Assembly: GCA_030789695.1 (NCBI GenBank)
Contig: CM061130.1
Coordinates: 14,685,860 to 14,749,859, forward strand
Direction of reading: 5' to 3'
DNA: 64,000 bases
From: Scilla litardierei
Lineage: Eukaryota > Streptophyta > Magnoliopsida > Asparagales > Asparagaceae
Part shown: piece after piece, positions 44,297 through 56,148 of the stretch
Position numbering within the stretch: the first letter of the stretch is position 1
Layout of the letters: every line of letters starts with the position of its first letter
The notes under the pieces: generated by a model
What the model was told of the DNA's origin: nothing
Seen by the model: the letters and a program-made list of their open reading frames with translations, nothing else
Database searches by the model: none
Translations under genes and position numbers: made by a program

Positions 44297-45342
44297 TGCC
44301 ATGTCATTTCATGCATATCACATGTCATGTTTAATTTTGATAAAATGTACGCGTGCATTAACTATATGTTATACTATCATGTTGCACATTGCCATGTCAT
44401 TCCATGCATTGAATGTTTTTTCGTGAATGTGTAGCATACGCTACTATTGAAATGTAAGATGCGACGAGTAGGATTTTGACTCCTACACCATGTAATGAGG
44501 CTAGGTGCACCCCTATGCTAATAAAGAATAATTCATGGCTCGTGTTCCAGAAGCATGAACGGTATAAACACTTTCTTGCTCGTGATCCAGAAGATGGTTG
44601 CCAGTCCATATACACGTAGATAGGTAGGGTTAAGCGGTCACGCAGTATAGAAGTGTGCCAGTACAGCAACTTCAGCTGCAAGATATAAACCCTGTGCATG
44701 ATGCGAACGCATGTTTTACTGCTTTTCATGAAATATTGTTTAGTAGCTTTTTGCTATGACGTGCCATTCATCGTAAAATATCATGCTCATTTTAAACTGT
44801 TGCATTCATGTAATATGCCATGTCATCATATTTAAACTGCTAAATGCATTCATTCTATAACTGCCATTACTCTTATGTTTCCTTGCACAAAAGTCTCCAT
44901 TTCCCTTTTGGAGATTAGTTTGCTGAGGACGACTAGTTTGCTGACGTTCAGTTCGTGGTTACTGGAGTTCTACCCTTAGTCTCAGCTGGCAACTTTCTCT
45001 TATTTATTGTCGTTTCCTAGTAGCTGCTGTTAGGTTGTTCAGTGCATATCACCTCATTCTTGCTGTAGTTTCGGCCATGCTGGGGCCTGTCATTTCAGAC
45101 TCTGTACTTTATTTTATGGCTGTATCTCTGGATGTTTGGGATAATAAAATGGATGTTATTTGAATTTTGGTTAATTTTATTGCCTGCTTTCAATTATTAT
45201 TGTTTTTGTTTCATTGCAATGCAAAAATCTGTAAATGGATGAATACACATACGCTTATCAGATTATAGCTTCACAGCTTCAGTCTGAGTAGACATCTTCA
45301 CGTCTCGGCTTCCGTACTTGGGAAGCGGGACGTGACACTCGA

Positions 45343-45900
45343 GTAGAGAATACACCAGATGTGATGGTCATTGCGAGTTTCACCCAAGCAATGCGGGACA
45401 AATACTTGCGGAGGGCCCTCCACTAGTTTCCACCTAATAACCTCGAGGAGATGTTCAATATAACAGATCGCTTTACCATCTCTGAAGAAGCGGATGAACC
45501 AACTGAAACTACTGAGAGAGGCACCCCTGCCTGGCGTGGAGACACCAGGTGAGAAAAGCCATCCCAAGGATACCCCTGACTAGGAATCTTGGGACAAAAG
45601 ACAGAGGGATAGGAGCCCTTAAAGCAAGGAGCACCTAGCTTATGTAAGACCAAACACGCCCAAGACGGAGGTTCTAGCTTATGCCCAATGAGAAGAACTG
45701 GTCCAGGAATCTGCTAAGAAGGGAACATATGAAAAAAGGGATGACATCAAGTTCTACAAGTACCACAATGATTACAGGCATGATACCAACGATTGCTGGA
45801 CACTCAAGAAATAAATCGACACACTGGTTAAGTGTGGGCATCCCAAGAACCCGGTTGGCGATCAACCAAGCAAAGAGGGGCCATCAAAGCAAAAAAGGGC
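45343..45900 (+). pseudogene. Tat-type gag, C-terminal part
   Basis: VMVIASFTQAMRDKYLRRAL and PPNNLEEMFNITDRFTISEE match the end of the Tat capsid region. Further on FYKYHNDYRHDTNDCWTLKK and KCGHPKNPV form the HNDxxHDTxxC block typical of Tat gag. Internal stops at several sites. No protease or RT follows; 45901-46209 is non-coding. Confidence 0.7.
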
Positions 45901-46209
45901 AAGATGACGGGGTTGCCTATCACCAAGGTGGTTGATTAGCGAGCTTCTAAGCTCAAGATCAAACAAAGGCATGGAACAAAAGCGACCCCCGACGAGATTC
46001 AAAAATGCATGTACCCTTTTTTCTTCAATAAACATGTTTTTCATCAAAATACAATTCTGCTTCCTTTTCGAAACAACTTTCTTCGATAGAGCATATATCA
46101 ATTTTATGAGAATTACCCCATCAAACTCCTCGCTACAAGGATCCGATCCTTAGGAGGATCTCGATGTGACGTATTCAATAAACAAATTACATTGATGAAA
46201 ACTCATGTG

Positions 46210-47530
46210 CACCATATCGAGCCGGCAGTCGTAATTCGAAGGGGCAACCCCTTCGCCGCTAAATGACCATATCGAGTCGTCAACCGTACGTCGAAGGGGC
46301 CACCCCTTTGACGCTGGACGACCCTACCGTGTCGTTAGCCGTAAGTCGAAGAGCCACCCCTTCGCTACTGAACGACCATATCAGTGCCATCCATAAGTCG
46401 AAGGCGCCACCATGTTGCCACTGAACGACCCTACCATGTCATCAGTTGTAAGTCGAAGGGGCCACCCCTTCACTACTGAAAGACCCTATCAGTCATTAGC
46501 CGTAAGCCGAAGGGGCCACCCCTTGGCCACTAAACGATCCTATGAGTCATTAGCCGTAAGTCAAAGGGGCCACCCCTTCGCCACTGAATGACGATACCCT
46601 GTCGTCAACTGTAAGTCAAATGGGCCACCCTTTGCCACTGAACAACCATATCTAGTCGTTAGCCGTAAGTCGAAGGGGCCACCCCTTCGCCATTGAACGA
46701 CCCTACCGTGTCCTCAGCCGTAAGTCGAAGGGGCCACCCCCTCGCCACTTAACAACCTTCCACAGTCGTCAGCTGTAAGTTGAAAGGGCCACGCATTTGC
46801 CTCTGAATGACTCTACCGTGTCGTTAGCCGTAAGTCAAAGGGACCACCCCTCCCCACTAAACGACCTTCCACCGTATCGTCAGTCTTAAGTAAAAGGGGC
46901 CACCCCTTCGCCACTGAATGACCATATCGATTTGTCAGACGTAAGTCGAAGGGGTCACCCCTTCTCCACTGAACGACCCTACCGTGTCCTCAGCAATAAG
47001 TCGAAGAGACCACCTCTCGCCACTGAACGACCCTAAAGTGTCGTCAGCCGTAAGTCGAAGGGGCCACCCCCTTGCCATTGAACGAACCTACTGTGTCGTC
47101 AGTCGTAAGTCGAAGGGGCCACCCCCTCGCCACTGAACGAACTTCCACCATGTCTTCAGCTGTAGGCCGAAGGGGCCTCCACTTCGCCACTTGACGACCC
47201 TATCAGTCGTCATCGGCAAGTCGAATGGGCCACCCCTTTTCCACTAGACGACCCTGCCATGTCGTTAGCCGTAAGTCGAAAGGGCCACCCCTTCGTCACT
47301 GAACGACCCTACCGTGTCGTCAGCCGTAAGTCGAAGGGGCCACCACCTTTCCACTGAATGACCTTGCACATTCGTCAGCTGTAAGTCGAAGGGGTCACCC
47401 CTTCACCACAGAATGACCCTACAGTGTCGTTAGCCATAAGCCAAAGGGGCCATCCCTTCTCCACTGAATGACCCTCTCGTGCTGTCAAACATAAGTCGAG
47501 GGGCCACCCCCTTACCGCTAAATGAGGTGG
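46210..47530 (+). repeat. ~55-bp tandem repeat, about 24 degenerate copies
   Basis: Repeating unit around GTAAGTCGAAGGGGCCACCC followed by CTTCGCCACTGAACGACC and a CGTGTCGTCAGCC segment. Each unit contains the hairpin CGAAGGGG-CCA-CCCCTTCG with perfect 8-bp arms when undecayed. It sits in the 3' part of the Tat element, where such repeats are well known and can seed satellites. Confidence 0.9.
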
Positions 47531-47704
47531 TCTAATTTGGACATGGTTCAACGGCTTAACCCTGACCATCTTGAGTTAGGGTTTAACCCATCGAAAGGGG
47601 CCATCAGGCATTACGACCACCCGCATGAGCGATGACAAACAAAGAGATATAAGACAACTTTTCGGGCGTTTATATTACATTACAAAATTGTCCTCGTTTA
47701 TATC

Positions 47705-50290
47705 TCAATCATCCCATCTATACATCTGAAAACTCTGGGAAAGAAGAAGAGCGTCAAGATTCTGCAACGTGTCGCAATGCCCTTGGTCTCCTTCAAGCGC
47801 AGCAACATGCTCTTGATCCCTCATAGCACCAACGTCCATAACATCACCCGTCGTAATGATGACTTTGCCAGTAGGAGCGGCCTCCACCGTCACTTGACTC
47901 AAATCATCATCGTCGATGACCGGGAACAACACGAGGGATCTAGTCGATCTCAGCAGCGATGCCAGGGAATCGATCCTTCATGTCTGATCGACATCGTTCA
48001 TAGCCTTGTATTCCTGGACCGCGCTATCTGCTATGGCCTCTGTGCCAATTCCCCAAAAGCTGTCGGCAAGTCGGGCGAGGAGCTCATTCTCCTGTATTTC
48101 CCACTTAGCTTTCTCCTCCAGCAGATCTTTTTCTGCTCGCTCCCTCGAAGCGGCTTATGAAGTGCTTCTCTCTTACGAGACTCAATTAACTCGTGCTCAA
48201 GCTCGAGTACCTGGTTTCGTCTCAGTTTGCACAGAAGCCCCAGTCTATCTAACTCTGCCTGAGACTTCTCCATGGCCAACTTAACAACCCCCAAGGTGAC
48301 TTCATGATTAGCCACCACTGACGAGCATCGACGCAGTGCAGCATTGGCCACGAGAGCCTGCGTACAAGACATGATGGTCAGCATCTGTGTCTGCATCATC
48401 CATAATGAAGGTGTGCACAGTAGTTACCTGGACTCGCATAGACGACAATCGAAGCGAGCCTCTCATTATCGAGCCTCTTTAGAACGGCCTTATCCCGTGG
48501 AAGGGTCGCGTTTTCGACAATCCGAGAGGATGTCCGACACTCCAGAAGAGCAGAATCATCTCTCTTGATTGGAAATTCCATTTGACTAAGCTCCTATATT
48601 GGACAATCAAATGGAGCCTAAGGCGATCGACTCTCCAGCAAAAGTGGTCTGAATTCATCGTGAATATCCTCATCCAGATACACTGGAGGGAACATCCCCC
48701 CAGGCCAGGAATCCTAATGTAGAAGAGGCTCTGGAGGGGGTGGTTTCCCCTGAATCTCCCTCTAGTAGAGTTCCATATTCCCGCTTGGGACTGTGGATCT
48801 CGCCAAGCAATTGACTCGCTCCGAAGCCCCAGGCCGACCCCCGACATCAGTCGACCCAGATGGGTCTGAGTCACTAAGGCAAAGTTTCCGCCTTTTCTTA
48901 TTTCCCTCAACTAAAACCACCTCAAATTTGGTAGATGGCTTTTTCTTCTTTTTTCGCTGGAGACGAGCCAGCTCAGGAGCCCCATGAGCGACAATGGGCA
49001 GTTCCACTGATGATCGAGCCGTTCCTTCCTTCGAAGAAGGCACTCGAGGAGATAACATGCTCTCCTCAGCTTCTCTGATAGAAGCCTCAACCCCTTCCCT
49101 CAGCGCATGGTCCACCTGGTACTCCAGACCAACAATGCTTGCAATAGAAAAACATGTTAGGGCATGGAACAAAGATCGAACAATTGATGTGCATGATAGA
49201 ATCGACCTTTCGTTCATACGGTCTGGCGCAGCACCAAGTCGAACCACAACCACTTCATCTTCCTTATATTCTCCAGCATGCTCAACTATGCATCGACAGC
49301 TTCCTTCTCCACTTCGGACAAAGGCATGTCCTCGGCGAGATCTAAGTCAGGCACACCCCATCTGGTGCAAAAGCTCGCCTCGCCTTGAAAGACCACAAAT
49401 AAGAACTCCTCTTTCCAACTGGAATTCGAGGAAGGGAGATCGTCGAAGAGCTTTCTGCCTCGGTGGGCCGTTATCATACACCAGCCTGGGTTCTTGAGGG
49501 GAGGGATCGAGAAGAAGTAATTAATCAACCCATCGACGGTTCAACTTTCTTCATCACGCACTGAGCGATGAAGCCAACCAATACACCAATGGCGTTAGGC
49601 ATCGGCTGACAAAGGGAAAGGTTCAATGTACCCATCACATAACACATGAAAGGGTGCATGGGGAATCGAAGCCCTCGTTGGAAGGGTTTGACTTAAACCC
49701 CGACCTCCAGATCATCATGACGATGAACCCTTTCGTCCCTCCCCAGCAACCGGATCTGATAATCGAGTCGGACATATTTTTTCTAGAGTTCAGGAATTTT
49801 ATTGGCTCCAACTTTAAATATCTAGTTGACGACCAGAGCAGGTACCATGGATCCATCTTTGTTTTTCTGCGTGACAGGAACCAAGCACCTTCCAGAGGCA
49901 TGGATGGATGATGAAGCCATTTTCAAGAGGAGAAAATCTGAATCAAGAATGATGGATACGATAGATTCAAATTTCCACTCCGGAACCTTCTTATATCGAC
50001 TAGACGACCACGACGTGATGCGACACATGTTGAAGATCCGAGCCTCTTAGCATCTTGGATTCGAACCGGCGAATCATCCAAATCAGTAAAGCGGGCGCTT
50101 TGGTGCCTAAAACTTGAGTATTAATTCCTCGACTACCATGCCCCATTAATGGGATGTAACGTCGCTTGACCCCAACATGCAAACTGTCTGAGGTCGAGCG
50201 ACTAAGGGCCATTGTTGAGTCATCGGACAGACAGTCGAGGGGACTCGTTCGGCGAGCGACTAAGGCCAACAGAGCCCACGAGAGAAACAA
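47705..50290 (-). pseudogene. Antisense extra ORF of the Tat-type element
   Basis: Minus-strand remnant of a protein oriented against gag. Visible in pieces: GLRFPMHPFMCYVMG, LSLCQPMPNAIGVLVGFI and PPLKNPGWCMITAHRGRKL are near 49720-49430. FDDLPSSNSSWKEEFLFV follows, then a Lys-rich segment with KKKKKPSTKFEVVLVEGNKK (48762-49253) and a coiled-coil-like EKSQAELDRLG...LELEHELIESRKREA part (48031-48399). This matches the antisense ORF type known from Tat-lineage elements, whose function is unknown. Many frame changes. Confidence 0.6.
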
Positions 50291-50936
50291 GAAACTGACT
50301 TAGTCATGGCCCATATGCCACTCGCCTGTTGCTCTTCAACCAATTGAACGTGGGATTGAAACAGAGCTCATAAATAGCAGAGACATGGGTGGAGGTTATC
50401 CCCATTAAAGGGAAAAGATCGTGACCGTTACCCTTCCAACGTCACTTAAAAGACCCCGGTGGTATATAAATATAGGAAGATGGACATAATAAGGAGGTAC
50501 GAGATCTGATACTTTGAGATCACATATTTTATCCTATATTTCTTTCACAAACGAGCTTGCGATGTCAGACCTGAGACGAGCCTCTGTAGGTCGATCTCAG
50601 CGGCTCTAAGCACCTTCACTCTCTTAAGTTCCATTCTAACTTAAGCATCAGATGGAATCTGGGTCGAGACCTAGATTTGACCTCCCCTAACGCTTCCTTG
50701 TGGTGCAGATCATTGAGTCTCGATCCTACGAGAGGTTGCACCTGAGCTTCTCTACATTGATCGACCGATGCTCGATCCATTCGAGAGTCGAACAAGCCTC
50801 GCAATTCAACCACGATCTACCAACAACCTCGGTTCTTCCAACTTAGGGTCCCCCTCAATCGACTGACGAGGCTCAAACTCAGCAAGAAAAGATCCACGTC
50901 AGCATCTCAATTGTTTCGGTCATTTTTGGCCTTAAC
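50213..50936 (+). repeat. Tat-type 3' LTR (left boundary tentative)
   Basis: Ends GGCCTTAACA at 50936, matching 8364. A likely start is TGTTGAGTC at 50213, after a short purine-rich run. TATATAAA at about 50463. 47531-47704, between repeats and antisense ORF, holds nothing recognisable. Confidence 0.5.
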
Positions 50937-51465
50937 AAATATATTTAAGATATTTCATTTCAGGCATAATTCAAGAAGTTATAGATCATGGATATCGAAT
51001 TCTCCACACATATGATATGAAACGCATAGTTGCTAAGATCCTTAAAAATGGTAGACGGAGAAACAATGACATTTGTGGACAACAAAAGGGAAAAATCATT
51101 GGCATCGGCAAAGTCGGTAATCCATCAAAACCCATTATTGAGCATGTTAGTTTAGTTAGTGGACTTAAACACAGTTTAATTAGCATTAGCCAATTATGCG
51201 ATAAGGGCTACAAAGTCCTCTTTACTCATGGCACATGCTTAGTATATGACAATGCTATTGAAAATGTGTTAGTGCAAGGTAACCGCTTAGAAAACATCTA
51301 TACACTTTCTTGCAATGATAATGATTCAAACACATGCTTGATTGTTTCATATAATGACCCATTATTATGGCATAGACCCATTATTATGAAATATGGATTT
51401 AGATTTTACCTTGCCACTTCAGGCCATGAATCATGTCCCGTTGTTAGTCTTCCCATCATCTGTAA
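50937..51465 (+). pseudogene. SIRE-like copia pol fragment
   Basis: [45 protein letters not shown] and LLWHR correspond to the region between protease and the integrase zinc finger of SIRE-like copia pol, on the plus strand. It diverges clearly from the copia element to its right. Truncated left by the Tat LTR and right by the copia LTR at 51466. No catalytic residues remain. Confidence 0.75.
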
Positions 51466-52213
51466 TGCCCTACCAGCTACTGCACAAGTACTAGAGGGGG
51501 GGGTGAATAGTACTTTAAAATAATAAGGAGTATAATTCCAAATTAAATTGCAAACAACTACCAAATCAATTTGCGGAAGCTTAAATTGAATGACAACAAC
51601 AAAATTAACAATGCAAACAAATGATGTTAATGGGTTCGGATCCACCCAAGTCTCCCCGACTTGTTCCCGGTGATCCTACGTCCCAACCACCCGGATCCCC
51701 TCCGGATACTTGAGTTAGAAACCCTAACTCAAGATTTCCACTATGAATATCTTGTGAAAAACCTTCACAAGATCAAATCATACATGCAATAGCAAACGTG
51801 AATCCCACAACCCGGGATCACAACCTTCTCTCACAGCCGAGAGAATCACAAAGCAATATTAAAGAGTTTAATATGAAATAAACAATCTTACCACAAAATC
51901 CTATACCTTGAGTTTTTCTTACCCAAATGGTGAAATGAAGGATTTGAGGAAGATGAAGTCACCAAGACCTAGCACCAAGGAAATGACCAGCAATCGGTGC
52001 CTAGGGATGATTTGGAGACTTGGATCAAGCAATAGATTGAAGAGCTCACCAAGAACAACCTTCTCTCTAGATGGATTCTAGATCTAGAAATGAGAGAGAA
52101 TGGGTTTCTTGTGAGGAAGAGAGCTTTAGATTTGAGTGAGAATGGCTATCTCTTTTGATCTCAATGAATCTCTGAATGGAAGCTCTTACCTAGATAGAAA
52201 TGACCTAGGTTCG

Positions 52214-52221
52214 TATTTATA
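52214..52221 (-). promoter_or_regulatory. TATA box of copia 3' LTR
   Basis: Minus-strand TATAAATA, 56 bp downstream of the last hairpin. The copy in the other LTR is at 62967-62974. Confidence 0.65.
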
Positions 52222-52276
52222 AGGTCCCATAAAAACAAGTTAGGTCATTATCCAACGGATAGAAATCTGTGAGAAT

Positions 52277-52813
52277 TAGTCGGTCAAAGAACAATCACTG
52301 ACCGACTAGTTCATCAACTAGTCGGTCAGTCAAACAGCATGGACCGACTAAGTGAAGATCTGAGAAGAGATAGAATTTCAGACCTAGAAATCTAGTCGGT
52401 CCAAGAAGACTTTCTGACCGACTAGTTTCACAACTAGTCGGTCAGTCAGTGAACGTAGACCGACTAAGAGGCAAAATGAAATAGTCTGAACACAAGTTGA
52501 CTTAGTCGGTCCAAGAACAAAAGTTGACCGACTAGATTGTCAACTAGTTGGTCACCAAACGTTCTTAGACCGACTAACGATAAACAGTAGCTTGGGAGAA
52601 ATTTAGCATGAACAGTAAGTCACAACTAGTCGGTCAAAGAAGCATCACTGACCGACTAGTTCACAAACTAGTCGGTCGGTGAGTCAACGTAGACCGACTA
52701 ACTGTAAACAGTAAAGTCCAAGAAATTAAGGAATCAAACTAGTCGGTCCAAGAAGAGTTACCGACCGACTAGATCACCATCTAGTCGGTCAGTACTTGTT
52801 CTTGTACCAACTA
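52277..52813 (-). promoter_or_regulatory. Five 74-nt AGTCGGTC/GACCGACT hairpin units in U3
   Basis: Units at 52277-52350, 52393-52466, 52503-52576, 52627-52700 and 52740-52813, each exactly 74 nt: a 33-nt arm, an 8-nt loop and a 33-nt arm. Arm ends TAGTCGGTC and GACCGACTAG are almost invariant; the 14 bases between them vary. Unit spacing is 110-124 bp. Confidence 0.75.
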
Positions 52814-53214
52814 ACATGCACAATAAAGTCCGAATCGAAGCGCGATGCTTCGAGGAAGTTAGAATGAACTTGTGCAAGGATCCTAGAGCTACGAAATGAG
52901 CGTAATGAAGATAGAAACGTAAGATATACTCAAGGCTTAACATTCTATATATCGAAGCTAAAAGACTATAAATAAAACCTTAATAAACGGTCTTCGAGAG
53001 CTTCGATTGAATCTTCATAACTTCCAAAACGGCGCAAGAGCTTCAACGAAGCTTTAGGCATGAATACGAGCTTTGGGAAGTGTTGAGATGTCGCTTTGAA
53101 TGTTCTCGTGAAATTGGCGACGATCTCCAATACTACGCTCACAAATTGTTAGTTCATGGATTGTTTATGTTTGCTCATCATCAAAACCAAATCCGGGGAG
53201 TCCAATATTCAACA

Positions 53215-53230
53215 TTCTCCCCCTTTTTGG
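53215..53230 (-). promoter_or_regulatory. Polypurine tract of copia element
   Basis: Minus-strand CCAAAAAGGGGGAGAA adjoining the LTR start. Confidence 0.9.
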
Positions 53231-54170
53231 TGATGACAAACCAACATAAATAATAATCAAAAATAATGATTCAAATGTAAAATACTTACTCCCCCTGCAT
53301 TGATGACACGTTAATTCCAAAATGAATATATATGAATTGCATCAAGCAGACGAGTAAGATAAATAAAGAGAATCGATTTTTGAAATATCGGATTTTGAAA
53401 ATCCTTATATATATCTTAACTCCCCCTGAATCTAACATATCAAACTAGATTCTTGGAAATTGAGTTAAATTTTCATTTGCGCTATTTATTATCATTATCT
53501 CTCCCCCTTTGGCATTATCCCAAAAATGGGGGGCATACAACGACAACAACTAGGAAATGGAAAATCCAACATCGGGAGTCGTAGACAATGACGATGGACC
53601 AAATTGACACCAAGGGAAAAATGATGAAATCAAATCAAGGTGTGCCAAATTGTCCATTATCAAAAAAAATAATCAAAATCATCAAAATAAAATACCAAAT
53701 GTTTATTCATTTCTTGAATAAAGAAACATACTCTCCAATATTCAATAATCTTGGCTAAATTTGTGCATGGAAAACAATTCTATACAATTATAGAATTTAA
53801 ATCTATTTAACCAAGTTTGCATGCGTCGAGCGACGAATTCACACATCACATGCATTGAACGAATATTAAATGTGCACGACGAATTAAGACAAAGAGAACG
53901 ACGATGTATATATATAAATGATAACATCATGAGTACATCCAGCAAAAATATCGATACATCAAATGCAACATACCCATCAAAAAGAAATACATCATCATCA
54001 TCCACATCAAAATAAATACAACATCATCATCCACATCAAAATATAACAACATCATCGACATCATCCAAAATACATCAAAATATCATAACCCTCATACTCT
54101 ATCCTAACCCAAAATACTCTCACTACGATATATCATCCAAAGCGTAGTGGAGAGTCCTCGGAACAAACGA
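53231..54170 (-). other. 3' untranslated region of copia element
   Basis: AT-rich, non-coding. It holds a second purine-rich tract on minus near 53505 and a degenerate CATCATCCACATCAAAATA repeat at about 53990-54085. Confidence 0.7.
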
Positions 54171-55891
54171 TCACGAGGAAGTGGCTGGATCTGCAGTGTC
54201 CGTGGGTCCAGTCGACGGAGTGGACTCAGGCTCTGCAGGGAGAAGAGGCGTCTCAACAGATGGAATCGTCGGGGTAGGTGTGGAAACAACTGGCTCAACA
54301 GCTGGGATCTGAACAGCAGCAGGGGTCTCAACAGCAGCAGGGTCAGCAGCAGGAGATAGATGTGAAGGCTCGACAGCAGGGTCAGCAACAGGCTCAGAGG
54401 TCTGAAGTGCTGAAGCAGAAGTCTCTGGAGCACCGGAAGTGGTGCCATCTCCAGGAGCTGAAGTGGTAGCAGCAGCAGCAGCAGCAGTGGCCTCATCGCC
54501 ACGGGCTAAGGAAGTGACAAGCTCGTCAAGCTCCTCATCGTCCATCTCCTCGGCCTCAGAAACTGAAGGAGGAAGATCAATCCCCATCATACGAGCCATA
54601 CGGCAGACTACCTCCTCAGTGGGAGCCAAACGTGAGTCGTGCTGACGGAGAAGGCGTACGACATCGTCTAATGTGGCAGGAGGAGCGGGGGCTGCAGCAG
54701 CTGACGGAGAAGCCTGGGAAGCAGATGCGGTAGACCTCTGCACGTGACGAAGCGCCGCTAGAGATTTCTTCACGGCCGTCGCGTTTAGAGGAGTACCCAA
54801 GGGACGCTCATCGTCAGGAGGGAGAGGGACTCGGAAATGACGAAACACGAGGGTCAACAGACACGGATATGGAATATGCGCAGATTTATTGGTCTTGCGT
54901 ATACACTCGAAAGAGTCCATCTTATCGAGTATCACGCGAGCCCAATTAATCTCGCACCCCAAGAAAAGAGCGTAGATCAATTTCAAGAACGGCTGGGATG
55001 GAAGTGAAGATGATCCATACTTAGGGAGTAGGCAAGACTTCAAGATCAGGTTAAGGACCCACGCATTCGGCTTGAAAGATTTCGATGGAACACCAATGAA
55101 TGCGGAGGGGATAACCTGGAAGAAATCTGAAAGAACTGACTGATCCAAGGAAGAAATATCGTCGACGGAAATGTCCGAAGGAAGGAGACCACACGACGAA
55201 CAGCCAAGGATCTCCCCCAAGATTTCTGCCGTGAGAACTATAGGAGTTCCCAAGACAGTAGTCTCAATGGAGTGACTGACATCGTACTGGCCTCAAACGC
55301 GATTGGCATAGAACAATTTCACAAGGCGATGATATGGTTTAGGATTGGCCTTAAGATCATAACGGAGATAATCAAGGAGACCACTATAAGAGAGGAGATC
55401 GGCTAAGCCAAGGAAATCTGAAAACTGGACGTAGTGCTTCAATAGCATCGGGCAGTGTTCAATACGGTTGTAGGCCGCGAGACACATAGGGTCATCGCGA
55501 CACAACGATATGTCAACACCACCCGCTGGCATTGGGCCCTTTCCCTTTGGCTGGCGAGTCCTAGGACGAAGTGGAGGAGTGGGTTCCTTAGTGCTAGGCT
55601 CATCCTCAGGGATAAATTCAGTGTCGGAATCGGGAGGAGTAGAGGGTGAGTGGAGAATAACCTTTTGTTCTTAGATTTGCGGGGTTTTACGGTCGCCGTC
55701 CTCTGCTTCTTCAGAGGAGGCGAAGACGGAGAAGCTTGGGTTGATTTGGCACGACGTTTAGGCTTAGGGGGATTCCTAGGGTCGGAAGGCCCTATAGACA
55801 TAGGAGAAGCCCCAGAAGAGGCGATAGGAATCCTCGTCTTTGCTATGGTCGTGGCACGACGAGCACAAGCAACTGAAACAACGGGCAACAC
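54171..55891 (-). pseudogene. ORF3 of copia element (env-like / plant transposon-protein domain)
   Basis: N-terminus Pro/Lys-rich (PRNPPKPKRRAKST, PPLKKQRTATVKPRKSK). After a frameshift near 55670 come DSDTEFIPEDEPSTKEPTPP and the globular part VDISLCRDDPMCLAAYN, VKLFYANRV, a TGA at 55293-55295, VLGTPIVLTAEILGEIL, LIYALFLGCEINWARVILD and IPYPCLLTLVFRHFRV. It ends in an Ala/Thr/Pro/Glu-rich tail with an ALRHVQ...VVRLLRQHDSRL helix. The core matches the plant retroelement domain annotated as putative plant transposon protein. SIRE elements carry an extra ORF at this place, often called env-like. One frameshift plus one CGA-to-TGA-type stop separate it from an intact gene of about 570 residues. 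Function unknown. Confidence 0.7.
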
Positions 55892-55994
55892 AAACCCTAG
55901 AGATCAAACCCTAGAAGCACACACAATCAAACCCTAACACACTTCTAGAAATCCGAAACCCTAGAAGCTAGAGAGAGATCTAAATCAAACCCTA
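55892..55994 (-). promoter_or_regulatory. Cluster of five telo-box motifs in ORF3 leader
   Basis: AAACCCTA on the plus strand at 55892, 55906, 55929, 55956 and 55987. Telo-boxes are known promoter and leader elements of highly expressed plant genes. Here they sit just upstream of ORF3 and downstream of the internal hairpin array. Confidence 0.55.
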
Positions 55995-56148
55995 GAGTAG
56001 GAATCGACCTAGGAGGAGGAGGGAGATACCTAGGAGGAGGAGGCGATGGCGGCGGACGGCGGCGATGGCCGGAGATCAGGCCGGAGTCGACGGGAAGTTG
56101 AAGGGGCTCGAGAGGGGTTTGGGTTTTTGCGGGCTTGAGCTGAGAAAG
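55995..56148 (-). other. Proposed ORF3 transcription start region
   Basis: On minus, a C/T-rich stretch with CTCCTCCTCCTAGG repeated near 56010-56045 and GC-rich GCCGCC runs. No TATA box is seen. It could be a TATA-less core promoter and leader; inference only. Confidence 0.35.

Larger units (their letters stand above)
40739..45337 (+). repeat. Chromovirus-like solo LTR, interrupted by a copia LTR
   Basis: Starts TGTCAAGGTC and ends GACGTGACA. Flanked by CTCAA (40734-40738) and CTCGA (45338-45342), a TSD with one CpG-type change. Without the copia relic the LTR is about 2.8 kb. No coding signal: the Pro/Ser/Thr-rich ORFs at 41228-41600 and 43328-43588 are low-complexity C-rich LTR sequence. 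A poly(A)-signal-like AATAAAATGG lies near 45142. Confidence 0.65.
8139..50936 (+). mobile_element. Old Tat-type Ty3/gypsy element, fragmented by nested insertions
   Basis: Pieces in order on the plus strand: LTR end and PBS (8139-8384), leader (8385-8564), gag (40123-40738 and 45343-45900), 3' tandem repeats (46210-47530), antisense ORF (minus, 47705-50290) and LTR (about 50213-50936). RT and integrase are absent. Tat elements (Ogre, Retand, Grande types) are known for 3' tandem repeats and antisense extra ORFs, which supports the call. Pairing of the two ends as one element is inference. Confidence 0.6.
51466..53214 (-). repeat. 3' LTR of young copia element
   Basis: On minus it starts TGTTGAATATTGG and ends GGTAGGGCA. 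It contains five 74-nt hairpins, a TATAAATA box (52214-52221) and a GA/CT-rich R-U5 part. Confidence 0.93.

Noticed and set aside
40739..45337. Full chromovirus element with internal genes
   Set aside because: No gag or pol domain was found between the ends; the only internal element is a copia LTR, so a solo LTR is simpler.
52277..52813. CRISPR-like array of repeats and spacers
   Set aside because: Plant retrotransposon LTR; repeats are inverted pairs of 8-10 bp in hairpins, the 'spacers' are themselves partly complementary, and no cas genes exist.
55892..55994. Interstitial telomere repeats
   Set aside because: Single AAACCCTA motifs separated by unrelated bases, not a tandem CCCTAAA array; telo-boxes fit better.
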